Assembly: GCF_019279795.1 (NCBI RefSeq)
Contig: NC_056750.1
Coordinates: forward strand, 698,369,894 to 698,433,893
Length of the DNA: 64,000 nucleotides
Direction: 5' to 3'
DNA from: Protopterus annectens
Taxonomy: Eukaryota; Chordata; Ceratodontiformes; Protopteridae
In this document: one piece after another, positions 1 to 11,329 of the stretch
Layout: every line of letters starts with the position of its first letter
How positions within the stretch are numbered: the stretch's first letter is position 1
Notes under the pieces: generated by a model
Told to the model about the DNA's origin: nothing
The model's input: only the letters and a program-made list of their open reading frames with translations
Database searches by the model: none
Made by a program: the position numbers and the translations under genes

Positions 1-639
1 AGTAGATGCCCACAAGACATTTGACAGGGTCAACCTAGAATTTGTACTTCAAACATTACCTTATTTTGACATACTTATCAATTTCATTCAGATCATCCAA
101 ATTCTGTATAGCAATCTATACACATCCCTATATATAAATAAAACATGGTCAAATAGAATTATGATAAAAAAACAGAACAAGACAAGAATGTCAGATATCA
201 CCCTTTCTATTCAACCTATACCTAGAACCCCTGTTTCTATATATTAAACAAAATATATATCATAACCCCCCCCTCAACACATAACTTCAAAGTTTATTTC
301 ACCGCCTTCACAGATGATCTGAAGATATACTTAACTACACCAAATTCAAACATAACCAAAATAATAACTGCACTTGAACAATTTTCAATCATGTCTAACT
401 ATAAATTAAACCTTAATAAAACTAATATCTTCCCCTTAAAACCACCTAAACTTATCTCACTAATACCACTAATAAATACAATAAAAATTAAATAAGAAAC
501 CAAATATCTGGGAATTACTTTCTTCCAGAGCAACAAGGAATTCTACCAACATAACATAACTCTTAAATTTCAAAGCATAATGCAAGACTGTAAAAGGTGG
601 AATAACCTTAAGCTACCATTTCTGGCTAAAGTATCAATA
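1..639 (+). pseudogene. L1/Tx1-like LINE ORF2, reverse transcriptase part (left half)
   Basis: Conceptual translation, with stops and frame changes, gives the order of an L1/Tx1-type reverse transcriptase. It begins with VDAHKTFDRVN (the first palm aspartate region). Next comes a degenerate FTDDLKIYL (the YADD box, with F and T in the first positions), then YKLNLNKT and KYLGITF, and finally a W-x-LKLPFLAKVSI stretch. The element runs in from beyond the left edge, so endonuclease and ORF1 are not visible. At about 639 the frame is cut by a CR1/L2-like LINE in the opposite orientation and resumes at about 1360. The clade is supported by motif order and by the C-terminal knuckle in the right half. 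The copy is old and cannot be functional. Confidence 0.72.
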
Positions 640-1359
640 GGTTCATAGGTAGGTACTAGGCTATCGGCCCTGGGGCCTATACAAGCCCAGCCAAAAAGGT
701 ACCCGGCTTTTGTCACCCAAGAAAATTATTTTCCTGTGCCACTGTCGAGCAGAGCCACAGAGGTGATCCCCGGGGTGAATTTCCTATTTCCCATCCAATC
801 ATCAAGATTTTTCTTGAAGAGTGCTAATGAGGAGCTTTGTTTGATATAGATAGATAGTTTATTCCAGAGTATGGGAAGTCTCTGGGACAGGATCTATCCC
901 TCCAGCATGTTCTGTTTATTGTGGTGACAAGGTTTAGGTCCCTAGAGTGTGTAGCTCAGAGGGATTGGTATTTCTTTAAGTGGAGCATGTCCAACAGCTC
1001 TGGGTTTGACATAGCTTTATACGTTAGGCAGAGATCACGTCTGAGTAGGCGATATGCGATGGAGTAAAGCTGGAGTTTTTTGAGACGGTCTGCGTAGGGC
1101 ATCTGTTTGAGGATGTTAATCCTCTTTGTGAGGTATTTCTGCGGCCTTTCCAGTTGTTGTAGATGTCTTGTGAGGTGCATACCAAAAGGGGTGTTGTACT
1201 CTAAAATGGGTCTAATGAGTGATGAGTAGAGGGGAACAATGACCTCTTTTTTTCTGGATGAGAAACCTTTTGTGATGAGGTGTGCCAAGTAGAAGGATTT
1301 CCTAACTACTGTGGCGATGTGATTATCAAAGGAGAGACTACTGTCCACCTGTGTCCCAA
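640..1359 (-). mobile_element. 5'-truncated CR1/L2-like LINE inserted in the L1 remnant
   Basis: The minus strand encodes the C-terminal part of a LINE ORF2 in one open frame (956-1348). Landmarks are SLSFDNHIATVVRKSF, LYSSLIRPILEY and HLQQLERPQKYLTKRI. The same protein stretch recurs in the copies at 47.2-51.3 kb and 53.8-59.0 kb. The 3' end has the family's terminal sequence: read on the minus strand it finishes CCTACCTATGAAC. The 5' end is cut inside the coding region at the equivalent of LGTQVDSS, so about 720 bp remain of a 4-5 kb element. Truncation at the 5' end is the usual product of target-primed reverse transcription. The flanking L1 frame continues on both sides, so this copy is younger than the L1. 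Confidence 0.82.
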
Positions 1360-2790
1360 CAAGTCATGTTGACTATAATCAAAATGAACATATTACCTAG
1401 ACTAACATATATATTCACGACATCACAGATAATTATACATAATAAATTCTTCAACCAAATTCACACCTTCCTAGCACCTTCAACCAAATTCACACCTTCC
1501 TAGCACAACTCATATGGGAACCCAAAAAAAACAGAATCTTGTATCAAAAACTAACAGTTCCCAAGAGCAAAGGGGGTCTGAACCTGCCAGATTTTAAAAC
1601 TTACTACTCTGTTATCAACACTAACAAATACTGAGAATAGCAGAACATAACCCGACAATGAAAACTTGGTCACCTCATTGGGTGACAATATTTTATAGAT
1701 ACATTAAAACACTAGGCATCAATCCCAAAGTGCTTCCCTTTTTAAACAGAAAAGATTTACAAGCCTACAACATTATAGATCCTTGAAAACATTTTACAAA
1801 TATAACACAAAAACTATTTCATTCCTTAAACCTTGGGCAAGATATGGTAACACTACAACCCCTCCATAAAAATCCAAATTTAAAAATAAATAAGATGCTA
1901 GACCTTGACTGCTTTCCTCATTTAAAGGACATAATAATCCAACATATCTACCCATACCTTAACTGTACAATCCAAGAAATGAGAAGTAACCTAAATCTAC
2001 CCAAATTATATATAATAATTCTAAGACAAATCAAAGAGTTGTGTTCCAGCTACCTCCAAAACGTTACTATACTTAATAGTGACATGGAAAACTATACTCT
2101 GCTTTGGAAGACTATTCTTACAACAAGGAAACCAATCACTAACTCATACAAAATGATAGGTGAAATCAAATTTAAGAAGGACCTCCTACTCTTTTAATTA
2201 TTGGAGACAATTAAAACCATCCATGGAGGACCAGCAAATAAGACATGCAATTACTCTAACACTGAAAATTATACCCCTTAAAAAACTGTCATATACGCAA
2301 CTCGTGATAAATAATAATGCATATTTCACACCTGCAGTACTCCACAAATTCAATGCATCAAAATCACCATACTGTCCACACTGTAAGGACCAGGTAGCAG
2401 ACCTAATGCATATATTCTGGAGTTGCAAATGTGTGTAAAAACTCCCTCAAGAACTCCCTCAAGATACAACTACAAAAAATGGAGTATCAAACATCAACAC
2501 TAACTTGGGAATTTACCCTTCTACATATTCTCCCATCTAACATCTCAAGGGCTGTTGGATGTGAAAACAAGCAAATACACTTATAATTTTCTTACTAATG
2601 AAGCTATACATAGCCCTCAAATGGTTAGACCCTATAAATATCTCTTGGGAGGGATTAAAAAAAAATAGCTATAAAACATATTTTAGCTCATAAATTAGTA
2701 ATAATGGATAAAAGAAACAAAAATATGAAAGCCCAAGAAATTTGGGAACAAACCTTTAGCATCATATTAGCATAAAACATCATAAATACT
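1360..2790 (+). pseudogene. L1/Tx1-like LINE ORF2, C-terminal part (right half)
   Basis: The L1 frame resumes with IIKMNILPRLTYIF and then KSKGGLNLPDFKTYY, a region typical of L1/Tx1 ORF2 downstream of the thumb. Open pieces cover 1844-2197 and 2160-2438. The second carries the C-terminal knuckle CPHCKDQVADLMHIFWSC (C-x2-C-x7-H-x4-C), diagnostic for the L1 group. After it comes LLMKLYIALKWLDPINISW, matching the usual post-knuckle helix. The two pieces overlap in different frames, so at least one frameshift lies near 2160-2200. A direct duplication of about 20 bp occurs at 1470-1500 (the phrase caaattcacaccttcctagca appears twice). The 3' end fades near 2790 without a clear poly(A) tail. Confidence 0.72.
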
Positions 2791-2817
2791 ACATAGTAAC
2801 AAGTTAGAAATTAAACC

Positions 2818-3510
2818 AAGAAAACACTGTTAGCTCTCAGATGAAACCAAGACACTGGTGATAGCATGCTAAAAATTTATTCCAAAGCTTTCGTCAAGGA
2901 GACTTCATCAGAAACACAACAGCTCAAGACTAATCACACATTAAATACTACAAGCCATTCGTCAATTATACAATTAACCAATTATTTTCATAAATCATAA
3001 AATACAATTTAAAATCCAACATGTATATAAAACACATAAAAATATATAACTTGAGAAATATATAAATTGTTGTCAATAAAAAATATACATTGTCTCCAGA
3101 CCCTATAAACTAACTAACTTCCTATTTTCCAGAAAACATTTGATGTTGACTGATTCATTAAATCCGGGTGGACTATCAGCCCCTAATCTGAGTTGCCACA
3201 GGGTCTCCTTTCTTTCAACCCTGTTTTTCATATTACCCGCTCTTAAATCAGAAACATGTTGTAAAATAGAAAATAATTGTTTTTATAACAAGTACAAATA
3301 CAAACATGTCTATAAAGAGCATTGTTAACATCTTTAATTTTGATTGCATAATAATGCTCCTTTATACGTGTGTTTAAATGTCTTGTGGTCATGCCAATAT
3401 AGAAATCCGGAACTCACAGCAATATAAACCACATTAGATGTTTTACAAGAAAATCTACCTGGAATATTAATGGTTCTAGCTAAATGAGAAAGACAGATGT
3501 ATGGACCCTC
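2818..3510 (-). mobile_element. Penelope-like element, GIY-YIG and 3' part
   Basis: On the minus strand, 3300-3500 reads as the GIY-YIG endonuclease of a Penelope-like element. One frame gives CKTSNVVYIAV and the neighbouring frame gives FYIGMTTRHLNTRIKEH followed by ALYRHV. The catalytic-type YIG, the arginine and the EH pair are recognisable, but the domain is split by a frameshift. Nearer the 3' end, around 2878-2915, the minus strand carries the typical Neptune tail: a TGATGAAGT...GACGAAAGC block followed by an AT-rich run. PLEs combine an RT with this endonuclease in one protein. The upstream part of the same protein appears at 4941-5229, so the element was probably split by the material at 3511-4940. 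Confidence 0.72.
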
Positions 3511-4001
3511 ATATATATATGAATGTTGTTTTATTCTTGTTTAAATTGTTGTATTATATCTTTGTTTTTTGTTGTAATGTTGAAATGACCTTGGATATGT
3601 TCCTGGTGTTATTTATATCAATGACGAAGTGTGAATATTTAATTCATGAGTTTGTTTAAATTATTTGTGAGATGTTTTGATTGCTTTTATCTAATTTTTT
3701 GAAAGCTTCAGTGGTTACTTATCTGAAATTTATCTATTGAAAAATTTTTGTACATTATTGGGAAACAGTATATTACAAGTGTTACCTACATTATATGGAT
3801 GGTATTTTTAGTGGGACCTACATACTATGGGTGAACGTTTATTAAAGTAAACACACGCTGTTTTGTATTTTTGATGATTGGAACTGTTATTTTTCTTTGC
3901 TCAGTTATTGGCTTTTTTTCTTTTTTTATCTTTTTATTTGCTTCTGCTATCTTTTCGTGACGCTTGCAACTTACTTTTTCACTTAGTTCTTTTTTATATT
4001 T

Positions 4002-4007
<6 letters not shown>
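3511..4007. other. AT-rich sequence inside the split PLE, unidentified
   Basis: About 500 bp of AT-rich DNA without a recognisable coding region. It lies between the PLE's GIY-YIG region and a (TA)n tract. Long T-rich runs (3895-3945) create spurious open frames. It may be part of the insertion that splits the PLE or a separate old repeat. Confidence 0.4.
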
Positions 4008-4056
<49 letters not shown>

Positions 4057-4069
4057 TATATATATATGG
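4008..4069. repeat. (TA)n microsatellite
   Basis: An almost pure TA tract of about 60 bp that borders the left side of the telomere-like element at 4070-4905. Open frames of alternating Ile and Tyr across it are artefacts. Confidence 0.95.
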
Positions 4070-4903
4070 GAATTTTAATAAATATCAAAATGAGAATATA
4101 CATATAAATATAATGAAAATTCAGAAACCATAAAAATGGAATCACAAAACCTCAAAAATCAAAATAAAAGAAAATCCGAAAAGGAAATGTGAAATATCTT
4201 GTGTATGTTTATAAAAAATCCTCCCCGAGATAACCCGACATCACGACGCAGGGAGAACCTCACGAAGCGATACCGGCAGGTACGTCGGGTAATGTGTGTG
4301 AGACCGAGACATGGGTGAGTGGACAGCCGGTGACAAAGGTAACCACGACAGTGACGGAGGTAGGGGTGACAGTGTAGGAGAGTTAGGGTTAGGGGTTAGG
4401 GTAGGGAAAGGTGGGGTAAGTGTGTTAGGAAAGTAGGTGGGTGGGAGTTAGGGTTAGGTTGTGTGGGTGGGTAGGGTGGTGGGTGGTGTAGTAAATGGTG
4501 CGGGTAGTTAGGGCAGGTAGGGAGGTAGGGGGGTAGTGCAGAGACTTGGGCTAGGGTAGTGGGAGCTATTGCTAGGGAGTTAGAGTTAGGGTAGGTTGTG
4601 GTTTGTGCAGGTGGTGTGGAAGTAGGGTCGGAGCTGGGGGTAGTGGGTGGAGTTTTAGGTTAGGTGAGGTGAGGTGTGAGGTGCGAGACCTTAGGGTTTT
4701 AGGTTAGGTCAGGGCTAGTGTGTGTATGTGCTAGTGTAGTGTATATAACTGTATTTATAACTTCTCCATGTTCTTCTGCCCTTCTAGTCGATGTTTATGT
4801 TTTAGATTGATTTCTGTTCTGTTTTCGCTGTTATGTACTTTGGATGGCCTAGTCTCATGTAGTCATTCTCGATGTAGTGTAAATTCGATGGTTTCATAGG
4901 AAA

Positions 4904-4905
<2 letters not shown>
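4070..4905. mobile_element. (TA)n-flanked element with telomere-like G-rich interior
   Basis: A block bounded on both sides by (TA)n tracts. Its interior (about 4380-4730) is a G-rich, C-poor strand full of variants of TTAGGG, GTTAGGG and GTAGGG, including the run ttagggttaggggttaggg. Its left third has a CpG-rich patch (4225-4310) unlike the AT-rich surroundings. The right border ends ATAGGAAACCATATATAT, close to the border ATAGGGAACCATATATAT of the inverted-repeat element at 43,064-43,551, which also has TTAGGG-like runs inside. A matching left inverted repeat is not obvious, so the left arm may have decayed. No open frame is credible. A non-autonomous TA-inserting element is the best guess. 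Confidence 0.45.

Positions 4906-4940
<35 letters not shown>
4906..4940. repeat. (TA)n microsatellite
   Basis: A TA tract on the right side of the telomere-like element. It directly abuts the PLE coding remnant on its other side. Confidence 0.95.
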
Positions 4941-4941
<1 letters not shown>

Positions 4942-5229
4942 GCAAGTTGTGCAATCATGGCATTTATAAGTGCCTCTGGGTTTAATGGTCACCAAACTTG
5001 GAACTTTTGTTTCAGAATGTTCCAACATATTTTTAATAGAACCTGTCTTCTTATACATAAAATTTGGACCACTACCCAACACAGCTACTAAATCACTACT
5101 ACCACCTATGATTTTCCAATTATTAGTAATAATATTTTTAATAGTTTCACTAGCAACTGAAATGTCCACAACACATCTAGGGTTGCCACTAGTATAACAC
5201 CTAGTGGTATTATCAACTGATATACCCAT
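4941..5229 (-). pseudogene. Penelope-like element ORF, region between RT and GIY-YIG
   Basis: A minus-strand open frame of about 95 meaningful residues resembles the PLE linker that precedes the endonuclease. It contains NNWKIIG, then PNFMYKKTGSIKNML (the usual P-x-F/V-x-Y-R/K-x4-L-x-x-L element), then GTYKCHDCTTCRYI, the conserved Cys cluster upstream of GIY-YIG. The reading frame runs into the (TA)n tract, after which the endonuclease is found only 1.4 kb further on at 3510 and below. This supports a single minus-strand PLE split by an insertion. The RT domain itself is not recognisable above 5230, so the element is truncated or too decayed. Confidence 0.72.
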
Positions 5230-6329
5230 TTCTGTTTTATTTTTTGGTACACTTTGTGCTATTTTTTTAAGTTAGAAATTAACCTAGAAATATACACACG
5301 ATCACACAGCAAAGCTATGGACTTGAAATCGTTATTGTATGTGTTGTTTTTATAACAACGGAATTGACTGAGAAAGCATCTGTGTATATAGTGTAAATAG
5401 ATAAGTTTTATGACCTACATTTTACTATATTGTCTACAATGTATAGCACTCACCTATGGTCATGTTGTAAGAATGGAAATGGTTGTGATTTATACAAATG
5501 TAGAATGAAAATAAAAATTATTGAAAAAAAAAAAAAGTAAAACTAGCATGTTTAAAGGCAACATCAAGTACGTTAAAGGCAAAACAGGCATGTTTTTTGA
5601 GTAAAGTGAGCACAAGAAAAGTACAATGGGTATGAAAAGAGATTAAACAAGCAAAACAAATATAATAAGGCAAAAAGGGCACATTAAGCATAAATAAAGC
5701 AAGGCAACTGCATGTTTTTGGCAAAGTGCTATGTTTTGGCATAACTATGATTTTGTATTGTATCAATGGCACAATTAAAGTTATTCCAAGTATCTCAAAA
5801 TATGTAATAGTGCTTACAGTGTGTGCTTATTACTGTGCATGTATTCTGAAGAGTTTGTGTGCAAAATGCAACTATTTTGTGAAGTACAGTCAAAGTATAA
5901 CCATTTTGAAAAGTTTCTTGTGCTGGGTGTGTCTGTTCGCAAAGTGCTGCCATTACAGAGTGTTTCTTGCACTGAAATAACTGCCTCAAAAGGTACCGCT
6001 ATTTTCGGGAAATTTCAGAGTGCTGTGTACAGTTTATACTCAGAGTGCCATTACTTCAAAATGTTATTGACTCTGAGCTTCTCTTGCCCAGTTTATTTGC
6101 ATTATGCATTTATTTGATAAGTTTCTTACACTGATAGGAGGTGACTTCTTGCAATACAGTAATTTCAAGAGTATCACAGTGTCCAAGAGACTTGTTTTGC
6201 AAAGTTCAGTTACACTGAGGCTTATTGTGCTATTGGGTAAAATTACAAATATTGGCATAAATTCCTGGCATATGTATATGTGTATGTGTTTGTGCGTATT
6301 TGCAAAACCCTTCACTGGTATGTGTTAAT
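5230..6329. other. Region upstream of the gypsy gag; no LTR found
   Basis: About 1.1 kb with several short overlapping open frames but no recognisable protein. A poly(A) run at 5522-5535 may mark the end of another old insertion. Between 5540 and 6200 short phrases recur loosely (AGTGC, GTTTCTTGCACTG, GGCATGTTTTT), as in an untranslated leader with internal repeats. A 5' LTR matching 10,079-10,336 was looked for and not seen. Confidence 0.4.
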
Positions 6330-7270
6330 ATGGCAGAGGGATTTTGAAAGCCCTTGCCACTTGTATTTGATTAGAATATTGCAGAGAATTGGAGAATATT
6401 TGAACAAGAGTACGATATTTTTATACAAACAGCTTATTCAGACAAAGATGTATGCATCAAGGCATTTATTTTGCTAAACTTAGCTTCGTTGGAGGCCATA
6501 GAAAGACAGCATTCATTGTTGTGTGCACCGGCAGTATATGAAGGAGAAGGTGAAAACTGTCGTGTTGTTCTACAGGCTGAATCAATGGAAGACCCTGAGT
6601 GTTTAAAGCGCAAGTTCAGAGAAATGTGTAACCCACAGGCAAATATTACATTAGAGAGGCATTTGTTTTACATGAGAGATCAGAAACCAGGAGAAACATT
6701 TGCAGCTTATATAACTGATCTGAGAAACAAGGCCAAAATGTGTCGGTTTGGTGACTTAAAAGATGAGGTAATAAAGGACAGGCACATGTGTGGTATTAAT
6801 AGTGTTACTGTGAGAAAGATTTTGCTTTGTGACAGTGATTTAGCATTGAGTAAAGCCATTGAGATATGTCAGATCCATGAAGTAATAGAAAAACACACAC
6901 GTATGCTTGCGAGTGACAAGCACATGGTTTCAGCAGGCTCCAGGGCAAATGTAGACAGCATGCAACACGTGGCAAACAGAAATAGACCTATGAAGCACAT
7001 GGCAGCCACAACCCCTGCTGGCTCACCAGGGAAGCCACGTAGTTTTCCAGCAAGTTCTAAGACCAGTTCAGTTAAAGAAGCATGCTCATTGTAGTAAAAG
7101 CATAAATCAGCAAAACCCAAGTCTAGCTTTATTGTTAACTGTCACAATTGTGGTGCAAATCATGAGTCTACAAGAGAGAAATGCTTGGTGTTTGGCCAGC
7201 AATGTCGTAAGTGTAAAGAATGGAACCATTTTCAAAAGTTTTGCAAAGAAAGGTCACACAAAAAAGCAGG
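6330..7270 (+). pseudogene. gypsy gag (capsid and nucleocapsid zinc knuckles)
   Basis: The probable original start is the ATG at 6330, from which one frame with a few stops runs to about 7270. It gives NWRIFEQEYDIFIQTA and then LLNLASLEAIER, the start of a gypsy capsid. The longest open piece (6471-7094) continues with FREMCNPQANITLERHLF and the E-T-F-A-A-Y-I-T-D-L-R helix. After two adjacent stops at 7094-7099 the same frame encodes two nucleocapsid zinc knuckles: CHNCGANHESTREKC and CRKCKEWNHFQKFC (C-x2-C-x4-H-x4-C). Gag would form the particle and bind the RNA. The stops at about 6345, 6370 and 7094 make it inactive. Confidence 0.85.
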
Positions 7271-7608
7271 TTGATCAAGTGGAGATGCAGCAGTCAACTT
7301 TCCATGTAGATGGTGTATCAGTAATTGGTGAGAGAGATGATGCAGTGAATTTATTGGCAGAAAGCGAAGTGTTTTGTACAGTCCAGATCAATAGTAAATC
7401 CACAGAGCTTAAAGTAGACACTAGTTCAAAGTGTAATGTTATATCAGCAGACACATTTGCTAAAGTGAAAACTAATGAGCAACTCAATGTGGCCAGTAGT
7501 GCAAAACTTGTTGCTTATGGAAGTGAAGAAATTCAAATCGAAGGCTCAGTGATGCTTTCATGTTATTTGGCCAAGAATTGTTACAACTTCTTATTCTATG
7601 TAGTCTGA
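7132..7608 (+). pseudogene. gypsy aspartic protease region
   Basis: An open frame shifted relative to gag contains FCTVQINSKSTELKVDTSS followed by KCNVIS. This matches the retroelement aspartic protease flap and active-site context, where D-[ST]-G is expected. Here the glycine is replaced (DTS), which should abolish activity. The frame ends at 7608, before the RT. The change of frame near 7265 may be the decayed trace of a gag-pol frameshift, or simply an indel; the sequence cannot decide. Confidence 0.72.
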
Positions 7609-7699
7609 AGACCAGTACAGTCATTATGGGGTCTCAAAGATAGTTTGAGAATGAAACTGCTTTCTTTTACCAAAGAAGTTCATCATATAACTGCATATC

Positions 7700-8960
7700 C
7701 TTGTTCCATTTTTCTGAAGCCATTTTCTCAGAGTATTCTAATGTTTTCGATGACAAGTTGGGCAAACTTCCAGTTGTGTACTCCATGAAGTTAGACCCAA
7801 AGGTCACGCCAGTAGTTAGACCAACCAGAAAAGTTCTGATAGCTATGCAGGATAAAGTTAAGGGTCAGCTGGACAAAATGGTACAGCAAGATGTAATTTG
7901 TCCAGTTACAGAACCAACTGAATGGGTGTAGTCTATGGTAGCAGCTCATAAAAAAGGCTCAGACAAAATCAGAATATGTATTGACCCAAGAGATTTAAAC
8001 AAGGCTTTGAAGAAACTGCATCATCCCATGTGCATAGTTGAAGAGGTCGCAGCCCTAATACCGAATGTCACTGTTTTTTTCTGTCTTGGATGCAAAAAGT
8101 TCATTTTGGCAAGTGATGCTTGATAGCTAAACCTCATTACTAACCACTTTTGGTACTCTGACAGATGCAGATTCCTAAGGATGCAATTTGGAATATATTC
8201 TGCAAGTGAAGTCTTCCAGCGTGCAATGGAGCAAATGTTTTCGGGTTATCCTTGTGCCATAATAGTAGATTCGTTGGTTGGAGGCAGTGGTGAAGCAGAG
8301 CATAAAAGAAACCTGAAGTGATTTCTAGACAGAGCACGTGAAGTAAATTTGAAGCTCAATCCTCTGAAGTGCAAATTTAGACTACCAGAAGTTGCATATG
8401 TAGGTCATTTGTTTACAAGTGCATGCTTGAGACCAGACCCTACCAAGCAAGCAGCTAGTCTTGAGATGTCAGCACCAGACACTATTCAAGTTCTACAACA
8501 TTCAACTATATAAGCAAGTTTATACCAGACTTCAGTGAGTTGACAGCACCTTTGAGAGAGCTTATGTGCAAAAATGTTGCATGGTCATGGTTAGAACAAC
8601 ACTAGAAGGCATTTGATTACCTCAAGCAGAAAACTGCCACCCCACCTACATCAAGATACTATGATGTGAGCAAACCAGTTACTCTTTCCTGTGATGCTTC
8701 AAAATTTGGTCTTGGTGCAATTATTCTTCAAGATGGTAGACCAGTAGCCTATGCATCTAGAACACTAACCCAAACTGAGATGCAGTATCCTCAAATTGAG
8801 AAAGAACGTTTGGCAATAGTATTTACATGTTCCAAGTTTCATGATTATATTTAAGGTCAAGTTATTGAGATTGAAACTGACCACCATCCTCTAGTCAATA
8901 TTCTAAAGAAGCCTATGCATTCAGTTCCAGTGAGATTACAAAGAATGATGCTCAAATTGC
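7700..8960 (+). pseudogene. gypsy reverse transcriptase and RNase H
   Basis: Pieces in several frames line up with a Ty3/gypsy RT. At the N-terminal fingers are YSMKLDPKVTPVV and QLDKMVQQDVICPV. The palm follows with RICIDPRDLNKAL, then a damaged catalytic box at about 8265, where IIVDSLVGG stands in place of the V-D-D-L motif. The primer-grip region reads LKLNPLKCKFRLPEVAYVGH. RNase H follows with TLSCDASKFGLGAIILQDG, VAYASRTLT and EKERLAIV, which include the expected D and E residues, then TDHHPLV. Stops at about 7930, 8123, 8322, 8514 and 8853 interrupt it. RNA-to-DNA copying function is lost. Confidence 0.85.
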
Positions 8961-9184
8961 AAAATGGTCTACACAAAAGGAAAACTACTCTATCTGGCTG
9001 ATACCTTATCCAGATCGCCCAGAAATACAGTGGAGCAGCTTGACACAGAGAATTTTGACTTTCACATGATGGCAGTGCATATTTTTTCTACCACTAAGGT
9101 TGATGAATTGAGAGATCACACAAAGACTGATCCAATTTTGCAAACACTCAATCACTACATTAATGTTGGATGGCCATCAAAGCA

Positions 9185-9775
9185 ATCTAGTGTACCTCCC
9201 TAACTGCAAACCTATTTTCCTTACAGAGAGGAAATGTTGATGGAAGATGGCATTATTTTCAAAGGTCCTAAAATTGTTGTCCCTACTTCCTTACAACATC
9301 AGTACATCCAGATTTTGCATCGTGGTCACCCAGGTTCTGCATCCACTAAGAGACAAGCGAGAGAATTAGTATTTTGGCCTTCATTACTGAAAGACATTGA
9401 TAAAGTACTTTCTTCTTGTTCATTATGCAATAGTACTAGACCGCATTTGCAAAGAGAACCACTTCAGATAAGTCCATTTCCTGAACTACCTTGGTCAACA
9501 GTAGCCACTGATATATTCGAGTGTGACAATCAACTCTACTTGGTATTGGCAGACTCTTATTTGAATTGGTTTGAGATTGATCTATTACTTAACCTAACAT
9601 GTACTACTGTTATTACTAAGTTGAAATGTAATTTCTCAGTCCATGGTAGTCCACTCAAAGTTATTTCTGACAATGGTACTCAATTTACTAGTTGTTTCAG
9701 AAATTTGCAAGAAAATGGGACTTTGTACATGTTACTAGCAGTCCTGAATATCCACAGTCTAATGGTCAGCTGATC
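9185..9775 (+). pseudogene. gypsy integrase, C-terminally truncated
   Basis: The open frame 9234-9773 holds the N-terminal zinc-binding HHCC module (LHRGHPGSAST followed by CSLC) and the start of the DDE core. TDIF and ISDNGTQFTS supply the two aspartates. The region around the catalytic glutamate, SSPEYPQSNGQ, lies in the next frame (from about 9692), so a frameshift occurs near 9700. Immediately after this motif the homology stops, where a hairpin-rich insert begins at about 9776. The C-terminal DNA-binding domain is absent. The protein would insert retrotransposon cDNA; this copy cannot. Confidence 0.85.
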
Positions 9776-9986
<211 letters not shown>

Positions 9987-10078
9987 CTTGTATAATTGCA
10001 TGACAAAGAACTACCTGTAATATCTGCATGCCAAACAGATTCATAACATTGCATGACCTATTTCTCAAAGAGGGAGGA

Positions 10079-10336
10079 TGTCGATCAGAGTGTATGTCCT
10101 GTCTTTAAGAAGCATAACAAGGACTGAACATGCACATATAAGTACTGGGCACGTGCTATTCCCAGTGCCATTTTGAGAGTGCAGCCAGACAGTGAGCATG
10201 TATGATTGCAGTAGTTAGTTTGTATATAAATTACTTAAGTTAAAGTCAATAAACTTCTTTCATGATGTGTTTGTATATAATAAAGATACATGAACAGAAC
10301 CCAAGAAGACGCATCTATTGTGTCCAAAGTAGGACA
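10079..10336 (+). repeat. 3' LTR of the gypsy element
   Basis: A polypurine tract (aaagagggagga, 10,067-10,078) is followed by TGTCGATC, and the unit ends near 10,336 with AGGACA, so the LTR has TGTC/GACA inverted ends. It is about 258 bp. It contains a TATATAAATT box at about 10,222 and a polyadenylation signal in GTCAATAAAC at about 10,245. No second copy was seen in the window, so the boundaries rest on the terminal dinucleotides only. Confidence 0.7.
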
Positions 10337-11197
10337 GCAACAGTTTGATTAATGACAGTTATACAAAAGAACATATGTGATGTGTAATGTATGTATGTAT
10401 CTGGGAACATGTTAATATTGTTTATTTTCTTTTATATGAATCTATGTTTTAAGTAATAACTCCATAAATGTGTTAAAAAAACTGAAAACACTATTATCAT
10501 TAGTCAAATATGAAGTCACAGTGGTAGATATATTTCACATTGGATGTGCTTTTGGGAGAGATGTAAGTAGACTGTTAAATGTTATGCTCACAGCAATATA
10601 CTGCTTTCCCTGTTCCAGCATTTAATATACACTACACATATACCAAAATGTTAGCTCATTAAAAGAAAAAGTGTTCAGAACATGCTGTATTTTCCTGTCC
10701 ACAAACAAGCAAGGTAGAAGTTGCAATGATGTGGACTCCCAACTTTTTAAATCAATGACGATACTGCATTTGTGGTCATGGCTGAACAGCTTAAATGCTC
10801 ACTGTGTGGTATTTTGATGGAAGGTGACAGTTCAGGGAATTGCTCAGGGAGCCAGATGAACTAGATAAAGTACTGCTCTACCAAACATTGCTGATTGCCA
10901 GTGGAAGGCCTTATTTTGTACTCTGCCAGAGGATTTGTTTCTTCTTCATTGCTCTGTAGGCAGTTCAGATTCAGAAGCACACCCAGGTGCTTTACTTCAC
11001 ATTCAGGAGAACAATCTGTATTAGCAAGTCCTGTTGTAAAATCAAAACTAATGCTTGTACCTGAGGTGTACTTGCTTAGGGAAGGTTAGAAGCTGAAGCA
11101 ATGGCTTTGGCAGCAAACTGGTGTCTGAGCTCAAAAGTACACTGCCATTCTGGACATAATGTGATCTTACAGACACATATTTTAAAAATGTTGTCAT

Positions 11198-11201
<4 letters not shown>
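10337..11201. other. Unrecognised sequence after the gypsy LTR
   Basis: About 860 bp of moderately AT-rich DNA. Short open frames at 10,895-11,089 and 11,101 onward have no recognisable domain. Nothing supports a gene or a repeat family. Confidence 0.4.

Positions 11202-11238
<37 letters not shown>
11202..11238. repeat. (TA)n microsatellite
   Basis: An uninterrupted TA tract of about 37 bp. Confidence 0.95.
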
Positions 11239-11239
<1 letters not shown>

Positions 11240-11329
11240 TTACATGTTCTTATCTGCATACATCTGCACATAAATCTGATAATTCAATCAGATGATTTCT
11301 TCTCAAACACTTTTTATTTCTTTTCTAGC

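Noticed and set aside
4380-4730. True telomere or chromosome end
   Set aside because: The TTAGGG-like units are irregular, short in extent and lie inside a transposon-like block flanked by ordinary sequence.
5726-6117. Overlapping open frames of 84-98 codons upstream of gag
   Set aside because: Multiple frames are open on both strands with Cys/Phe/Leu-rich low-information content; no motif, and probably leader or old repeat sequence.
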